From NCBI GenBank assembly GCA_965655775.1, contig CBFHHV010000001.1:1-64000 (forward strand): 64,000 nucleotides of DNA. Reading direction: 5' to 3'. The notes under the pieces are model-generated. The model was not told where the DNA came from, searched no databases, and saw only the letters and a program-made list of their open reading frames with translations. Of the stretch, positions 56,791-64,000 are shown piece by piece (positions within the stretch are counted from its first letter, which is position 1; every line of letters starts with the position of its first letter). A program made the translations under genes and the position numbers. The DNA is from Marisimplicoccus sp965655775. Its GTDB lineage: Bacteria; Bacteroidota; Bacteroidia; Flavobacteriales; Flavobacteriaceae.

Positions 56791-56808
56791 TAAATTTGCA
56801 CAAATATA
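56791..56808. promoter_or_regulatory. Face-to-face -7 elements of nadE and gldC
   Basis: The plus strand has TAAATTTG at 56791-56798 (toward nadE), and the minus strand has TATATTTG at 56808-56801 (toward gldC). Both are exact TAnnTTTG matches and only 2 bp separate them. Each predicted start site falls inside the other promoter's -7 element, so the two promoters should exclude each other. No TTG at -33 is seen on either side. Confidence 0.6.
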
Positions 56809-56824
56809 TAATTAAATATTATCT

Positions 56825-57607
56825 ATGAAACACCCTGAAAAAGTCTCAACACATATAGTAAACTGGATTAATACATATTTGGAAAATAGCAAAATGGATG
56901 GTTTGGTAGTTGGAGTTTCAGGTGGAGTTGATTCAGCATTAACTTCAACATTATGTGCTGAAACTGGGAGGAATTTGATCTGTATTGAAATGCCTATTAA
57001 ACAAGGAAATGATCAAGTTACTAGATCTAAAAAACATATTGAATGGTTAAAGTCAAAATATCCTAATGTAAGTTCGATTTTGATAAACTTGGATAATACC
57101 TACAATATATTCGTAGATTCTGTACCTAAAAATGGATCTGATAAACATGATCTAAGTCTAGCTAATACCAGATCTAGATTAAGAATGGTAACACTTTATT
57201 ACTTCTCAGCCCTTCATAACTTTATAGTGGCTGGTACAGGAAACAAGGTTGAAGATTTTGGTGTTGGATTTTATACTAAATATGGAGATGGTGGGGTTGA
57301 TATTAGCCCAATTGCAGATTTATTGAAGTCAGAAGTCTATAGTCTTGCTAAATATCATAATATTATTGATGAAATAATCAAGGCTAGACCAACTGATGGT
57401 TTATGGAATGATAACAGAAGTGATGAAGAGCAAATAGGAGCAACTTATGATGAGCTTGAAAAGGCAATGTTAGATGAATCAAAATCTGAATCAAATCTAT
57501 CAAAAAGAGAAAAAGAAGTTATGAATATATATAAATCATTTAATTCGTCCAATAGACATAAAATGCTACCTATACCAGTATGTAAAATTCCAAAAGATTA
57601 TATTTAA
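56825..57607 (+). CDS. nadE: NAD+ synthase, ammonia-dependent
   Basis: The enzyme amidates nicotinic acid adenine dinucleotide to NAD+, the last step of NAD synthesis. The 260 residues contain the PP-loop GVSGGVDSALT (SGGVDS 32-37), ANTRSRLRM and GTGNKVEDFGVGFYTKYGDG. There is no N-terminal glutaminase domain, so ammonia would be the nitrogen donor unless another protein supplies it. Kynureninase (38281) could in principle feed NAD synthesis, but the rest of that route is not seen. It is followed after 4 bp by the response regulator. Confidence 0.93.
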   Translation: MKHPEKVSTHIVNWINTYLENSKMDGLVVGVSGGVDSALTSTLCAETGRNLICIEMPIKQGNDQVTRSKKHIEWLKSKYPNVSSILINLDNTYNIFVDSVPKNGSDKHDLSLANTRSRLRMVTLYYFSALHNFIVAGTGNKVEDFGVGFYTKYGDGGVDISPIADLLKSEVYSLAKYHNIIDEIIKARPTDGLWNDNRSDEEQIGATYDELEKAMLDESKSESNLSKREKEVMNIYKSFNSSNRHKMLPIPVCKIPKDYI

Positions 57608-57611
57608 TAAA

Positions 57612-58256
57612 TTGAAAAAGTTAAAAATCTTAGTTGCAGATCCAAATCCAATTGTTTACATCGGACTAAAGTCTATTTTTAAAAACTCATTAATTTTTGA
57701 AGTTTCATGTCATAGTGAAAATAATGAAGACCTTAATCACTTATTGGAACATTTTAATATTGATTTAATTATTTCTGAGATTAATTTTAAAAAAGTCAAC
57801 ATAGATGACACTATAAAAAGATTAAAGAGAAAAAAAATTGAAATTCCAATAATTATATTTACATCAAAAGCAAATAAGAGTAAATCAGTCAATCTACTTA
57901 AGCTCGGAGCTTCTGGTTTTATTACAAAAAATTTGAAAAAGAAATCTATAAGAGAAGTAATTCAGGAAATAGCTTTTTCAAAATATGGCAATAATGAATT
58001 AAATAAATTCACAAGACTGAAAAACAGATTTAATTTTGACTACAACACCGAAAAATTAAACAGCCTATCTAAAAGAGAACTTCAAGTTTTAAAATTATTT
58101 TTTAGAGGTAAGAGAAACATTGAAATTTCTGAGAAATTAAACATAAATCAAAAAACAGTAAACACATACATAACTAGGGTAATGAAAAAGCTAGAAGTTA
58201 ATTCAAAGACTGATCTTTATCTTCTCGCTAGCAAGCATATTAAACAACCCTATTGA
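57612..58256 (+). CDS. LuxR/NarL-type response regulator with a Glu at the phosphorylation site
   Basis: A 214-residue regulator with a receiver-like domain (1-120) and a C-terminal LuxR helix-turn-helix (about 150-205: LSKRELQVLKLFFRGKRNIEIS, then KTVNTYITRVMKKLEV). The residue that should be the phosphoacceptor Asp is Glu56 (DLIISE-type block), and only one of the two acidic metal-binding residues is clear (Asp10). Thr84 and Lys106 are kept. It may therefore act without phosphorylation, since Asp-to-Glu can mimic the active state in some regulators. No histidine kinase is adjacent. The start is TTG at 57612. The 3' end overlaps convergent dnaG by 17 bp. Confidence 0.88.
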   Translation: MKKLKILVADPNPIVYIGLKSIFKNSLIFEVSCHSENNEDLNHLLEHFNIDLIISEINFKKVNIDDTIKRLKRKKIEIPIIIFTSKANKSKSVNLLKLGASGFITKNLKKKSIREVIQEIAFSKYGNNELNKFTRLKNRFNFDYNTEKLNSLSKRELQVLKLFFRGKRNIEISEKLNINQKTVNTYITRVMKKLEVNSKTDLYLLASKHIKQPY

Positions 58257-60171
58257 GTTTTGCTGATAACATTTTTTTCAGCTTATAATAGCTCATTACC
58301 TCCTCCAATACATCTAGTTTACTTCCATCTTTTTGAAATTCTTGTAGTTCATTTATCTTTTTATCAATAAGATATCTTCTCATATTTAAGATTGTCTCAT
58401 TCACAAGTTGACTTAACTCACTTCCAATTTTTTTAACATATATATTTTTTCTCTCCCAGTCATGTAATTGATATTTATCATCATTAATTAGAATATCAGA
58501 AACAATTTTACTTGAGTTAGAATCTAGATCATTAATGAAATTATCGATAGAGAGAGATTCCTGATTATGAAAGCCATCAATTAATTTATTATATATACTC
58601 TTAAAAGGAGAATGAGTAAATTCTATTTCATCTTGCTGTAAATCCAAATAGATTTTTTCAAATACCTTTGATCTAATATCTTTCTTGGTCTCAATTAATT
58701 TACCATTTTCATCCTTACTTAGTATGATATCTTCAAACATAATTTCTTCAGCTCCATATTTAAGTAGAATACTAATTATCTGTCTTTCTAATTGATATAT
58801 ATATGTTGAAGTATTCTTTTGATCTGAAGTCTTTACTTTAGTTATTTTAGATTTATAGAATTTATTTGAAGATCTATTTAATGTTTTAGCTACTCCAATA
58901 TTTGATAAAGATCTAAATAATGAAGATTCATCAATTTCTAGAATAGATGACAATTTTTTTAAATAAATTTCCTGTTTAAGAGAATCTGGAATTAGTGATA
59001 TAGATTTTAATATATTTTTAATTAAAGAAACCTTCTTATCCTCATCATTTTGATAGTCTTTATTTATTGATAGTTTAAAGTCAACAAAATCTTTCGACTC
59101 ATCATTTATATATTCTAACATTTTATCCTTCTTGTTTTTCATAACAAAACTGTCTGGATCATCTCCATCTGGAAAAGAACAAATTTTTACATTTAGGCCC
59201 TCTTCTAGAATCATATCAATACTTCTCAGGGAAGCTGCTAGTCCTGCCTGATCCCCATCAAAGAGAACAACTATATTAGACGTCAATCTCTTAATTAATA
59301 TTATTTGCTCTTTTGTTAGAGAGGTACCAGATGATGCAAGTACATTTTTAATACCATGCTCATGCATTTGGATAACATCCATATACCCCTCTACTAAAAG
59401 ACACATGTCATCTTTAACTATAAATTGTTTTGACTCATAAATTCCATATAAAGTTTTACTCTTATTATAAATTTTACTTTCAGGGGAGTTTATATATTTT
59501 GCTATTTTTTTATTTGAGTCAATTATCCTACCTCCAAATCCAAGCACCCTTCCTGAAATACTCTTTATAGGGAAAATTATTCTTCCTCTAAATCTGTCAA
59601 TTTTTTTATCATCATTAGATATAATCAAACCTGTTTCTTCTAAATACTCATCTGAATATCCATTCTCATTTGCTTTTTTGTAGAATTTGTTTTGTGAATC
59701 AATACTATATCCAAGATTAAAATTTTTAATGGTAGGTCCTGATAGACCTCTCTCTAATAGATATTCATTTATTTCCTCTTTCTGAGATAGAGTGTCTTGA
59801 AAATATGATGATGCAAAATTATTAATTATGAATAATGATTCTCTTTCGTTTCTTTCTTCAATATTTTCTGCAGTCTCTTCTGTTTCAATTATTTCAATAT
59901 TATACTTATTAGCAAGATATCTAATAGACTCTGGGTAATTAAATTGTTCATGCTCCATAAGAAAAGCAATAACATTGCCTCCTTTCCCTGAACTAAAGTC
60001 TTTCCAGATTTGTTTTGAAGGGGACACGACAAAACTTGGAGTTTTCTCATTAGTAAAAGGACTTAAACCCTTATAATTTGCACCAGATTTTTTTAAAGCA
60101 ATAAAATCAGATATTACCTCTTCTACTCTTGAAAACTCAAAAACCTTATCAATAGTATCTTTACTTATCAA
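58240..60171 (-). CDS. dnaG: DNA primase DnaG without the CHC2 zinc ligands
   Basis: It makes RNA primers for replication. The 643 residues begin with the CHC2 domain, but the zinc ligands are replaced: GLSPFT at 35-40 in place of the usual GCCPFH, and KDFSSGKGG in place of KCFGCGKGG. The TOPRIM core is intact (LVEGYMDVIQMHEHGIKNVLASSGTSL; VVLFDGDQAG; PDGDDPDSF). The C-terminal helicase-interaction part is divergent. I recall the same ligand loss in other Flavobacteriia. The start is TTG at 60171. Confidence 0.95.
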   Translation of the reverse strand: MISKDTIDKVFEFSRVEEVISDFIALKKSGANYKGLSPFTNEKTPSFVVSPSKQIWKDFSSGKGGNVIAFLMEHEQFNYPESIRYLANKYNIEIIETEETAENIEERNERESLFIINNFASSYFQDTLSQKEEINEYLLERGLSGPTIKNFNLGYSIDSQNKFYKKANENGYSDEYLEETGLIISNDDKKIDRFRGRIIFPIKSISGRVLGFGGRIIDSNKKIAKYINSPESKIYNKSKTLYGIYESKQFIVKDDMCLLVEGYMDVIQMHEHGIKNVLASSGTSLTKEQIILIKRLTSNIVVLFDGDQAGLAASLRSIDMILEEGLNVKICSFPDGDDPDSFVMKNKKDKMLEYINDESKDFVDFKLSINKDYQNDEDKKVSLIKNILKSISLIPDSLKQEIYLKKLSSILEIDESSLFRSLSNIGVAKTLNRSSNKFYKSKITKVKTSDQKNTSTYIYQLERQIISILLKYGAEEIMFEDIILSKDENGKLIETKKDIRSKVFEKIYLDLQQDEIEFTHSPFKSIYNKLIDGFHNQESLSIDNFINDLDSNSSKIVSDILINDDKYQLHDWERKNIYVKKIGSELSQLVNETILNMRRYLIDKKINELQEFQKDGSKLDVLEEVMSYYKLKKMLSAKLNRVV

Positions 60172-60199
60172 AACTTATAATTTATTGTAATATAGCAAA

Positions 60200-61171
60200 T
60201 TAATACTTTCGTTCTATTATGTAATCTAGTAGAATTTTTACAGAATTATTTGATTCATTCTGTGGGAAATCTTTTAATAGTTCTAGAGCATTTTTTTTGA
60301 AATCATTCATTCTTTTGTGAGCATATTCAAAACCATTGTATTTTGTTATAAACTCATTAACTAATTTTTTATCACTTAATAAATATTTTTTCTTCTTTAT
60401 AATTGATCTTATTTTTCTTTTATCTTCTGAACTTGATCTTTCAATGGAATGAATTAATGGTAAAGTGATTTTTTGAGTCTTCAAATCTAATTTTGTAGGT
60501 TTTCCTATTCTCTTTGTGGAATAATCAAATAAGTCATCTTTTATCTGAAATATAATTCCAAGATAATTTCCAAATGTATTTATTTTATCTAAGTCCTTAA
60601 TTCCAGAGGATATTGAACCTACCTTACAACAACAGGCAAAAAGAGATGCAGTCTTTTTAGAAATTATATCCAGATATTCCTTTTCAGATAAAGAAAAACT
60701 CCTCGATTTTTGTATTTGGAATAATTCCCCTTCAGAAATTTCTTTAACTGCCAAGGAAACTTCGTTTAACAAGTCATAGTCCTTGTTTTCAGTCGAAAGG
60801 AGTAAAGCTTTTGATAAAAAGAAATCTCCTACCAAAACTGAAATTTTATTTTTCCAAAGAGCATTTAGAGTAAGGAAGTTGCGCCTAATGTGACTATCAT
60901 CAACTATGTCATCATGAATAAGAGAAGCAGAGTGGATCAGTTCAACTAAGTTAGCCGCCCTATATGACTTTTGACTAATATCTCCTTTAGAAAACATCTT
61001 TGCAAAAAGCAAAACTAAGGTTGGCCTAATTTGTTTTCCTTTTCTATTGAGGATATAGATTAAGATTAGATCTAATAATTTAACTTTTGAAGATATAGAT
61101 TTATAAAATTGTTTTTCAAAAATTTTTAATTCTTGAGCAATAGGTTTTTTTATTTTATAAGTAATCTTCAA
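60200..61171 (-). CDS. Polyprenyl diphosphate synthase
   Basis: A trans-isoprenyl diphosphate synthase of 323 residues that elongates FPP with IPP, probably for the side chain of menaquinone. Both Asp-rich motifs are present: DDIVDD at 87-92 and DDLFD at 212-216. GKQIRP (45-50) binds substrate. The residues before the first motif (LVELIHSASLIH) lack the bulky aromatics of short-chain enzymes, which suggests a longer product; this is inference. The start is TTG at 61171. It is 9 bp after queA. Confidence 0.9.
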   Translation of the reverse strand: MKITYKIKKPIAQELKIFEKQFYKSISSKVKLLDLILIYILNRKGKQIRPTLVLLFAKMFSKGDISQKSYRAANLVELIHSASLIHDDIVDDSHIRRNFLTLNALWKNKISVLVGDFFLSKALLLSTENKDYDLLNEVSLAVKEISEGELFQIQKSRSFSLSEKEYLDIISKKTASLFACCCKVGSISSGIKDLDKINTFGNYLGIIFQIKDDLFDYSTKRIGKPTKLDLKTQKITLPLIHSIERSSSEDKRKIRSIIKKKKYLLSDKKLVNEFITKYNGFEYAHKRMNDFKKNALELLKDFPQNESNNSVKILLDYIIERKY

Positions 61172-61180
61172 AATTTAACT

Positions 61181-62230
61181 CTAGATGATAATCATTGCAT
61201 CACCATAAGAAGAAAAATTATATTTTTTCTTCATTGCCTCTTTATAAGCTTTCAAAACAAAATCTTTACCTCCAAATGCAGACACCATCATTAAAAGTGT
61301 TGATTTTGGTGTATGAAAGTTTGTAATCATTGAGTTAGCAATGGAAAAATCAAATGGTGGATATATAAATTTATGAGTCCAACCATTGTAAGGATTTAAT
61401 GTTCCAAAGGATGAAACAGAACTTTCAAGGCCTCTCATTACTGTTGTACCAACTGCACAAATCTTTTTATTATTCTTAAGTGCATTATTTATTATTCTAA
61501 CAGATTCCTCATTAATTTTTAATTCCTCTGAGTCCATTTTGTGCTTTGATAGATCTTCTACATCTACTGGGCTAAAAGTACCAAGTCCGATATGTAATGT
61601 TATTTCAGGGAGAAGTACACCCTTTATCTCTAATTTTTTAAGTAAATGTTTTGAGAAGTGTAATCCTGCAGTTGGTGCAGCAACAGCACCTTCATTTTTT
61701 GCATATATAGTCTGGAATCTATCCTTATCCTGAGGCTCAACAGGTCTATTTATATATTTAGGTAAAGGAGTCTCTCCAAGTTCTTGAAGCTTATTCCTAA
61801 ATTCATCGTATGGGCCATCAAAAAGGAATCTCAAAGTTCTGCCTCTTGACGTAGTATTATCTATAACCTCTGCAACTAGGCTTTCATCTTCACCGAAATA
61901 TAATTTATTTCCAATTCTTATTTTTCTTGCAGGATCTACCAAAACATCCCAAAGTCTTTGATCTTGATTAAGCTCTCTTAAAAGAAAGACTTCAATTCTA
62001 GCACCAGTTTTTTCTTTGTTACCAAATAATCTAGCAGGAAAAACTTTAGTATTGTTTAATACAATAACATCCCCATCATCATAAAAGTCAATCATATCCT
62101 TAAAAACCAAATGTTCAATTTTTTCTTCTTTTCTATTTAGAAGCATTAGCTTACATTCATCTCTCTCGTTAGAGGGATACTGAGCAAGATATTTATCAGG
62201 TAATTTGTAATCAAAGTCAGATAATTTCAT
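61181..62230 (-). CDS. queA: S-adenosylmethionine:tRNA ribosyltransferase-isomerase
   Basis: The enzyme transfers the ribosyl part of SAM to 7-aminomethyl-7-deazaguanine in tRNA, forming epoxyqueuosine. The 349 residues begin with LSDFDYKLPDKYLAQYPSNERD, then VLNNTKVFPARLFG, AAPTAGLHFS and ITLHIGLGTFSPV. The ending NFHTPKSTLLMMVSAFGG is typical. It starts at ATG 62230 with a recognisable promoter upstream and heads an apparent queA-polyprenyl synthase-dnaG transcript. Confidence 0.96.
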   Translation of the reverse strand: MKLSDFDYKLPDKYLAQYPSNERDECKLMLLNRKEEKIEHLVFKDMIDFYDDGDVIVLNNTKVFPARLFGNKEKTGARIEVFLLRELNQDQRLWDVLVDPARKIRIGNKLYFGEDESLVAEVIDNTTSRGRTLRFLFDGPYDEFRNKLQELGETPLPKYINRPVEPQDKDRFQTIYAKNEGAVAAPTAGLHFSKHLLKKLEIKGVLLPEITLHIGLGTFSPVDVEDLSKHKMDSEELKINEESVRIINNALKNNKKICAVGTTVMRGLESSVSSFGTLNPYNGWTHKFIYPPFDFSIANSMITNFHTPKSTLLMMVSAFGGKDFVLKAYKEAMKKKYNFSSYGDAMIII

Positions 62231-62248
62231 GGTGATTTATTAAGACCG

Positions 62249-62280
62249 CAAATATAACCTTCTGAGATACCGAAAGTCAA
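62249..62280 (-). promoter_or_regulatory. Candidate promoter of queA with both -33 and -7 elements
   Basis: On the minus strand TTG (62280-62278) and TATATTTG (62256-62249) are separated by 21 bp, within the 17-23 bp reported for Flavobacterium promoters. The start codon follows 18 bp later. This is the best-formed promoter in the window. Confidence 0.65.
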
Positions 62281-62288
62281 GTATTTAT

Positions 62289-63515
62289 CTATTTATTTTT
62301 TAAAATATTAAATCCTAAACTTTCTAAATCATTCCAAAAGTTGATATAAGACTTAGTTACAACTTCAGGATTATTTATTTTAAGAGGGACTTTAAGGGAC
62401 AAAGGAGCAAAAGACATAGCCATTCTATGATCATTATATGTCTCAATTATAACTTGATGTTTTAAATTTGAATTATTTTCAAGTGTTATTGAATTTTCAG
62501 TTATTTCAACTTTATCTACATTAAATTTTTCAATTTCATTTTTTAGAGCAATCAGCCTATCTGTTTCTTTTATCTTTAGAGTATGTAAGCCATCCAACTT
62601 ACAGTCAACTCCAAGCCCAAGACAAGTGACAATTATAGTCTGAGCTAGATCTGGACTGTCTTTTAAATTTAGGTTAATACTTTTAGGAAGATCAATTTTA
62701 TTCTTAGTTAAAATAATATTATTTTCCTCAAATTTTGTTTCAACACCAAATATTTTATAAATATCAACAAGTCTTGAATCACCTTGTAAACTTTCTTTAA
62801 AGAAGGTAGAGAGGGTTAGTCTTGCTGAGTCAGATAAGGCGGCAATACTAAAGAAGTAAGAGGCTGAACTCCAGTCTGATTCAACAAATTGTTCCGGAAT
62901 AGCTTTTTCTTTAAATGGCTCAATAGTAATCTCCCCATCATCAATTTTAGTAATTCCACCTATTCTGTCAATGATTTTTTTTGTCATCAAGATGTATGGT
63001 AAGGATGTAATCTCAGAAGACAACTCAATCTTTAGACCATTTTCAAGAGAAACACCCAACATCATTAGAGATGAAATGTATTGTGAGCTAACATCTGCAG
63101 GTAAAGTAACTGAGTTACTTAAAATATTTTTCCCATTAATTATTATGGGAGGAAATCCACTTTTTTCAGTATACTCGATATCACAACCTAGGTCTTTTAA
63201 GGCATCTACTAAAATAGAAATAGGTCTTTGCTTCATCCTATTTGATCCAGTTAAAACTTTTGAGTTTTCTGAAATGGATGAATAATATGAAGTTAAGAAT
63301 CTCATTGCAGTTCCAGCATGCCCAATATTAATTTCTTTTTTATCAGATTCAATTGCAGATAACATTAATTGAGTATCATCCGAGTCTGATAAATTAAAAA
63401 TTTTAAAATAAGACGTATATGCTCTTAATAATATCAGCCTATTTGATTCACTTTTTGAGCCACTAATACTTACATCACCTTGAATGTCTTGAAATTCTTT
63501 TGAAATCTTGTACAC
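62289..63515 (-). CDS. aroA: 3-phosphoshikimate 1-carboxyvinyltransferase (EPSP synthase)
   Basis: The sixth step of the shikimate pathway, joining PEP and shikimate 3-phosphate. The 408 residues are somewhat short but contain the substrate blocks SGSKSESNR near the start, GHAGTAMRFLTS, MKQRPISILVDAL, SSQYISSLMM, LKETDRLIALKNEI and YNDHRMAMSFAPL. The usual N of the GNAGTAMR block is His here, as I recall from other flavobacteria. The start is GTG at 63515, sharing one base with the MazG-like gene stop. It belongs to the same pathway as aroE in this window. Confidence 0.94.
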   Translation of the reverse strand: MYKISKEFQDIQGDVSISGSKSESNRLILLRAYTSYFKIFNLSDSDDTQLMLSAIESDKKEINIGHAGTAMRFLTSYYSSISENSKVLTGSNRMKQRPISILVDALKDLGCDIEYTEKSGFPPIIINGKNILSNSVTLPADVSSQYISSLMMLGVSLENGLKIELSSEITSLPYILMTKKIIDRIGGITKIDDGEITIEPFKEKAIPEQFVESDWSSASYFFSIAALSDSARLTLSTFFKESLQGDSRLVDIYKIFGVETKFEENNIILTKNKIDLPKSINLNLKDSPDLAQTIIVTCLGLGVDCKLDGLHTLKIKETDRLIALKNEIEKFNVDKVEITENSITLENNSNLKHQVIIETYNDHRMAMSFAPLSLKVPLKINNPEVVTKSYINFWNDLESLGFNILKNK

Positions 63516-63841
63516 TATTTTAGTTTAATATTAGACTTGTGTCTATTTTTATCCCTTCTAGTTTTTTTGTTTAAATTTTCATGAAAAGATTTCTCCAAAT
63601 CAATTCCTGTTTGATTTGCTAGGCAAATTAATACAAATAAAACATCAGATAACTCATCAGCAAGATTATCTTCATTGTCACTAATTTTTGAACTTTGCTC
63701 ACCATATTTTCTAGCAATTATTCTTGCGACTTCTCCTACCTCTTCAGACAGAATAGCCATATTTGTTAACTCATTAAAATATCGAACACCATGTTCATTT
63801 ATCCACTGATCAACTTTTTTTTGTGCATTTTTAATATTCAT
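63515..63841 (-). CDS. MazG-like nucleotide pyrophosphohydrolase
   Basis: A 108-residue all-alpha NTP pyrophosphohydrolase. The metal-binding pattern is clear: EEVGEVARII with the first Glu pair and DELSDVLFVLICLANQTGIDLE with the second acidic pair. Such enzymes remove the diphosphate from nucleoside triphosphates and are seen as housecleaning or nucleotide-control enzymes; the substrate is not readable. It overlaps the obg stop by 11 bp and aroA by 1 bp. Confidence 0.88.
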   Translation of the reverse strand: MNIKNAQKKVDQWINEHGVRYFNELTNMAILSEEVGEVARIIARKYGEQSSKISDNEDNLADELSDVLFVLICLANQTGIDLEKSFHENLNKKTRRDKNRHKSNIKLK

Positions 63842-64000
63842 AACTATTTTTTTGATTTAGTGTTTCCCATAGTATCTCTTTCAAACTATTTACGCCATAC
63901 GAGCTTACAGATGAAAATATAGTAAATGGAATTGATTTAAATTCTTTTTTTAAAATATTTTGAAATTCTTCCAATAGCTCCTCATCCATTAGGTCTGATT
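63831..64000 (-). CDS. obg: Obg-family GTPase, C-terminal end (cut by window edge)
   Basis: The last 55 codons of a gene entering from the right edge are open from 63998 to the TAA at 63831. They read SDLMDEELLEEFQNILK, then IPFTIFSSVSSYGVNSLKEILWETLN. This matches the end of the Obg/CgtA G domain: the KSD (G4) region, then the IFSSV (G5) strand and the closing helix. Obg is a GTPase of ribosome assembly and stress response. The fragment is too short to check GTP-binding residues. The overlap with the MazG-like gene indicates one operon. Confidence 0.82.
   Translation of the reverse strand, partial: SDLMDEELLEEFQNILKKEFKSIPFTIFSSVSSYGVNSLKEILWETLNQKNSYEY

Overview
The window looks like a stretch of core chromosome from a low-GC, streamlined member of the Flavobacteriia (Bacteroidota), probably a marine, uncultured-type lineage. 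The grounds are: visibly AT-rich DNA with gaps mostly under 100 bp; a short RpoD-type primary sigma factor; Bacteroidota-type TAnnTTTG (-7) promoter elements; A-rich leaders without Shine-Dalgarno sequences; a SusC/SusD pair; a GldC homologue; a TamL-type lipoprotein; and typical flavobacterial forms of Fur, AccD, DnaG and AroE. The lineage call is inference from protein character, not from a database search. No tRNA, rRNA, CRISPR array, prophage or insertion sequence was seen, and no stretch over 300 bp lacks a gene.

Layout. 1-9721 (+): tail of an amidohydrolase, then rsh (ppGpp), fur, purA, an OstA/LptA-like LPS-transport protein, a TPR protein, a DUF368 membrane protein and aroE. 9776-18224: a DUF349 protein, convergent def-ruvX, then tsaC-cca-ctaA-small acidic protein-uvrB (+). 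18272-20002 (-): hsp20 and sucC. 20081-28077 (+): lysA, a secreted protein of unknown function, and a susC-susD-lipoprotein operon closed by a strong terminator. 28139-39549 (+): rlmB, tamL, fbaA, accD, rpsO, pnp, rpoD, rpe, a broken SGNH-hydrolase gene and kynU. 39563-54898 (-): yqeY and a complete Bacteroidota-style division and cell wall (dcw) cluster read as mraZ-rsmH-ftsL-ftsI-murE-mraY-murD-ftsW-murG-murC-ftsQ-ftsA-ftsZ. 55069-64000: an alpha/beta hydrolase and engB (+), gldC (-), nadE and an orphan response regulator (+), then dnaG, a polyprenyl synthase, queA, aroA, a MazG-like protein and the tail of obg (all -).

How the genes fit together. Most genes are housekeeping. The dcw cluster makes lipid II and the septal machinery; murE carries the DNPR motif of a meso-diaminopimelate-adding enzyme, consistent with lysA nearby. 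Outer-membrane biogenesis is represented by the OstA-like protein and TamL. The susC-susD operon carries no polysaccharide lyase, glycoside hydrolase, sulfatase or peptidase, so it looks like a stand-alone uptake system whose codon use suggests high expression.

Most notable: (i) three perfect 10-bp repeats upstream of mraZ matching a MraZ operator, beside a -7 element; (ii) face-to-face -7 elements two bases apart between nadE and gldC; (iii) an SGNH-hydrolase gene broken by two separate single-base losses; (iv) a LuxR-type response regulator with Glu in place of the phosphoacceptor Asp; (v) DnaG and AccD lacking their classical zinc ligands; (vi) very frequent TTG start codons. I did not see a clearly new multi-gene system.
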